8,305 nt of DNA, taken from NCBI GenBank assembly GCA_016930115.1, contig JAFGHN010000296.1:1-8305 (forward strand). The letters are read 5' to 3'. Shown piece by piece: positions 7,332 to 8,305 of this stretch; position 1 is the stretch's first letter, and every line of letters starts with the position of its first letter. A program made the position numbers and the translations under genes. This DNA comes from Spirochaetales bacterium. GTDB lineage: Bacteria; Spirochaetota; Spirochaetia; ARS1246. The notes beneath the pieces are model-generated. The model saw nothing but the letters and a program-made list of their open reading frames with translations. It did no database searches and had not been told where the DNA came from.

Positions 7332-7595
7332 TTACTCGATATGCGTGCGGTAGGACGCCACTGTTACCGAGTTGTCGAACACCTCGTAGACCATGTGATC
7401 CTGGATACTCGTCCGGCGGTACCAGACTTCACCGGTGAGTCCCTGGAGCTTTGCGGGTTTGCCCGGTCCTGAAAAGGGGTCTTTCCGCAAAGCGAGGCTC
7501 AAACGGTAACAGTTGAGGTATGCCGCACGGTCGTGGGCACGAAAATGATCGAGATCGGCCTGCGCCTGTTTACTTATGTTTATCGTCCATGACAT
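7332..7595 (-). CDS. YoeB/RelE-superfamily toxin-like mRNA interferase
   Basis: An 87-aa protein from ATG 7595 (91 aa if the ATG at 7607 is used; that one has a purine run directly against it with no spacer). E. coli YoeB is 84 aa, and the shorter form MSWTINISKQ aligns better with its N-terminus. Family features, numbered from 7595, are DPFSGPGKP at 39-47, WYRR at 58-61, VYEV at 69-72 and a terminal SYRTH at 81-85. Members bind the ribosome and cut mRNA in the A site; the partner antitoxin neutralises them. The gene overlaps the antitoxin by 26 bp on the same strand, the standard module order. By hand alignment the catalytic YoeB Glu46 is Ala48 here and Arg65 is His67, while His83 is kept as His85. 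The C-terminal Tyr84 is replaced by Ile-Glu. Activity is therefore uncertain: a variant active site, a degenerate toxin, or a separate RelE-fold subgroup. Confidence 0.85.
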   Translation of the reverse strand: MSWTINISKQAQADLDHFRAHDRAAYLNCYRLSLALRKDPFSGPGKPAKLQGLTGEVWYRRTSIQDHMVYEVFDNSVTVASYRTHIE

Positions 7596-7857
7596 CGGTG
7601 AATACATCCTTTATGTCACTTGAACCCTTCCCGGCGGGCTCCGGAAATGCAGATCGTCCTTCAAAAAGGCTGTTAAGAGTGGCGCGATCCTTCAATACCG
7701 TGATTGACTCCTGGAGCCTTTGAAAATCCTCGGCCGCGAGGATGACGATGTCCCCCCGCGAAGGTCCGATGATGCGCAGCGGCTCATGATCGGACAGCAC
7801 GCGATTGTGAAACGTTGATAGATTGCTGCGATACTCGCTTATTCGCGCGGTAATCAT
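7570..7857 (-). CDS. Phd/YefM-family antitoxin
   Basis: A 95-aa antitoxin, first gene of the toxin-antitoxin operon. The start at ATG 7857 is set by a strong GAGGAGG site at 7863-7869 with a 5-nt spacer, and by the match of MITARISEYRSNLSTFHNRV to the YefM opening. Longer upstream reading in the frame is therefore not used. The N-terminal part (about 1-55) shows the Phd/YefM DNA-binding and dimer fold pattern: ISEYRSNLS, then DHEPLRIIGPSRGDIVILAAEDFQRLQES, which parallels the YefM segment ending in VLMSLEEYNSLEET. The C-terminal part (about 56-95) is charged and likely disordered until it wraps the toxin. By family analogy it neutralises the YoeB-like toxin and represses its own operon, more strongly in complex. 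It is convergent with the repeat-protein gene and divergent from the tRNA. Confidence 0.9.
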   Translation of the reverse strand: MITARISEYRSNLSTFHNRVLSDHEPLRIIGPSRGDIVILAAEDFQRLQESITVLKDRATLNSLFEGRSAFPEPAGKGSSDIKDVFTDVMDDKHK

Positions 7858-7862
7858 AGGAT

Positions 7863-7869
7863 CCTCCTC
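7863..7869 (-). promoter_or_regulatory. Ribosome binding site of the antitoxin
   Basis: Read on the minus strand this is GAGGAGG, five bases before the ATG at 7857. It is the strongest Shine-Dalgarno in the window and decides the antitoxin start over the longer open frame beginning at 7923. The toxin has only a weak AAAGGA, consistent with more antitoxin than toxin being made. Confidence 0.8.
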
Positions 7870-7964
7870 AAGGCTGCGCAGACGGGACAATAGTAGCTTA
7901 GTACGACCTTTGGCGGATTGCAACCTGTGCTGCGCGTATGACGCGAGCGCCGGCTTCTCGCTTG

Positions 7965-7993
7965 TTGACAGCGGTTACCATTCTTTATAGTAT
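7965..7993 (+). promoter_or_regulatory. Sigma-70 promoter of the tRNA gene
   Basis: A perfect TTGACA (7965-7970) is followed after exactly 17 bp by TAGTAT (7988-7993, 4/6 match). Transcription would start near 8000, giving a leader of about 50 nt before the mature tRNA at 8051. The remainder of 7870-8050 is non-coding; I see no other gene there and no confident promoter for the minus-strand toxin-antitoxin operon. Confidence 0.7.
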
Positions 7994-8050
7994 GCCTTAC
8001 TCCGGTGAATTTGAGCTGTACTTCTCTGTTTTGCATCCGTTCGCCGGTTC

Positions 8051-8124
8051 GGGCCCATAGCTCAGTTGGTTAGAGCGGCTGACTCATAATCAGTAGGTCC
8101 CAGGTTCAAGTCCTGGTGGGCCCA
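8051..8124 (+). tRNA. tRNA with CAU anticodon, probably tRNA-Ile2 (lysidine type)
   Basis: A full cloverleaf can be drawn. The acceptor stem is 8051-8057 with 8117-8123 (7 pairs) and the D stem is GCTC/GAGC (8060-8063, 8073-8076). The anticodon stem is 8078-8082 with 8090-8094 (one G-U) and the anticodon is CAT at 8085-8087. The T arm contains TTCAA at 8105-8109. The discriminator is A8124 and CCA is not encoded. A CAU anticodon with an unpaired-free 7-bp acceptor rules out initiator tRNA, leaving elongator Met or Ile2. Positions 4-69 and 5-68 are both C-G, the pattern known to mark tRNA-Ile2 for TilS in E. coli, where elongator tRNA-Met has U-A and A-U. I therefore prefer Ile2, which reads AUA after lysidine modification, but automated tools may label it Met. 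It has its own promoter and terminator. Confidence 0.93.
8107..8124 (+). repeat. Direct repeat copy 1 (tRNA 3' end)
   Basis: CAAGTCCTGGTGGGCCCA, the last 18 bases of the tRNA gene, recurs without mismatch at 8288-8305. The two copies are 181 bp apart start to start. Duplication of a tRNA 3' end is the classic form of an integrase attachment site, though here the enclosed segment is very short. Confidence 0.9.
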
Positions 8125-8160
8125 AAAAGAAACCTCCCATCAGGGAGGTTTCTTTTTGGG
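8121..8160 (+). terminator. Perfect hairpin terminator of the tRNA
   Basis: Positions 8121-8138 are perfectly complementary to 8143-8160, an 18-bp stem with the 4-nt loop ATCA. The core AACCTCCC/GGGAGGTT is followed by TTCTTTTT (8150-8157), a good intrinsic terminator. The outermost three pairs use the CCC of the tRNA acceptor stem, so the hairpin and the mature tRNA end overlap. The symmetry means it could also stop transcription entering from the other side. Confidence 0.88.
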
Positions 8161-8168
8161 GGATCCGG

Positions 8169-8296
8169 CAGGACTTGAAGGGAGTGAGCGGCGCGAGCGA
8201 ATAGCGAGCGCAAAACGTACAGGAAGTACGTTTTAGCGAAGGAGGGTGGGGTGAGATGAGGCGCCTGGATGGCGACGAAATCGAACCCAAGTCCTG
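8169..8296. repeat. Segment bounded by short inverted copies of the tRNA T arm
   Basis: CAGGACTTG (8169-8177) is the exact reverse complement of CAAGTCCTG (8288-8296), and with two more bases (8169-8179) it is an 11-nt inverted copy of tRNA positions 8105-8115. The 128-bp interval between the ends is non-coding, purine-rich and GCGAGCG-like, with a central palindrome. The layout is that of a miniature inverted-repeat element or a dispersed tRNA-linked repeat. Its identity is not established, and a second copy elsewhere cannot be seen from here. Confidence 0.4.
8212..8234. repeat. Perfect 9-bp palindrome inside the tRNA-flanked segment
   Basis: AAAACGTAC (8212-8220) and GTACGTTTT (8226-8234) pair around AGGAA. 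In RNA it would form a stable stem ending in TTTT, and in DNA it is a dyad suitable for a dimeric binding protein. Neighbouring sequence repeats GCGAGCG-like units (8192-8210). Confidence 0.7.
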
Positions 8297-8305
8297 GTGG
8301 GCCCA
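8288..8305 (+). repeat. Direct repeat copy 2 (tRNA 3'-end fragment at the window edge)
   Basis: It is an exact 18-bp match to the tRNA 3' end. Upstream of it the 5' half of the T stem is missing (AATCGAACC in place of a CCAGG strand), so it is not part of an intact tRNA. The window ends on the last matching base, so the true length of the repeat is unknown. Confidence 0.9.

Noticed and set aside
7858..7923. Extended antitoxin N-terminus from the ATG at 7923
   Set aside because: The family N-terminus begins at ATG 7857, which has a strong GAGGAGG site. The extra 22 residues would cover that site and do not resemble the family.
7854..8036. Minus-strand 60-codon frame upstream of the antitoxin
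   Set aside because: It lies across the tRNA promoter on the other strand, shows no domain, and overlaps the antitoxin ribosome site.
8090..8290. Minus-strand 66-codon frame ending in GPPGLEPGTY
   Set aside because: It runs antisense through the tRNA and its terminator. The PPGLEPGT ending is the well-known spurious translation of the antisense tRNA T arm and acceptor.
8051..8305. CRISPR-like or tandem array at the right end
   Set aside because: Only two copies of an 18-bp unit, one of them part of a tRNA, with no regular spacers.

Overview
The window looks like a stretch of bacterial chromosome, probably from a spirochaete. The reasons are a large secreted protein with repeated SPNGDG/FlgD-type domains and an OmpA-like tail (a combination I associate with Spirochaetaceae), clear Shine-Dalgarno sites, and base composition somewhat above half G+C by eye. 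The taxon is an inference; no rRNA or other marker is present. There is no CRISPR array, transposase or phage gene.

Layout. Positions 1-157 (minus) hold the start of an ABC-F-type ATPase that runs off the left edge. A 223-bp divergent intergenic region (158-380) carries two small hairpins and leads into a MurA-family enolpyruvyl transferase (381-1718, plus). Next come pdp (1815-3119) and deoB (3123-4298), separated by 3 bp, with the deoB ribosome site inside the end of pdp. A 166-bp gap with a consensus TATAAT precedes a 939-aa exported protein (4465-7284) built of six SPNGDG domains about 105 aa apart, a seventh degenerate domain and a divergent OmpA-like C-terminus. A YefM/YoeB-like antitoxin-toxin pair follows on the opposite strand (7332-7857). 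The right end has a strong promoter, a CAU-anticodon tRNA (8051-8124, probably the lysidine-type tRNA-Ile2) and a perfect hairpin terminator. Last comes a short segment that ends, exactly at the window edge, in an 18-bp copy of the tRNA 3' end.

Function. Pdp and DeoB form a two-step nucleoside salvage unit: phosphorolysis of pyrimidine nucleosides gives (deoxy)ribose-1-phosphate, which DeoB turns into (deoxy)ribose-5-phosphate for central metabolism. MurA catalyses the first committed step of peptidoglycan synthesis. The large repeat protein is probably periplasmic or envelope-associated and may touch peptidoglycan through its OmpA-like tail. The toxin-antitoxin pair and the tRNA-derived repeat are the accessory elements.

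Most worth a second look: the tRNA-3'-end repeat with its flanking inverted copies and internal palindrome (possible attachment site or miniature element, cut by the window end); the YoeB-like toxin that lacks two of the three canonical catalytic residues; and the SPNGDG-repeat/OmpA-like protein whose tail lacks the usual peptidoglycan-binding Asp. Most of the window is ordinary housekeeping sequence, and I do not see a complete novel multi-gene system in it.
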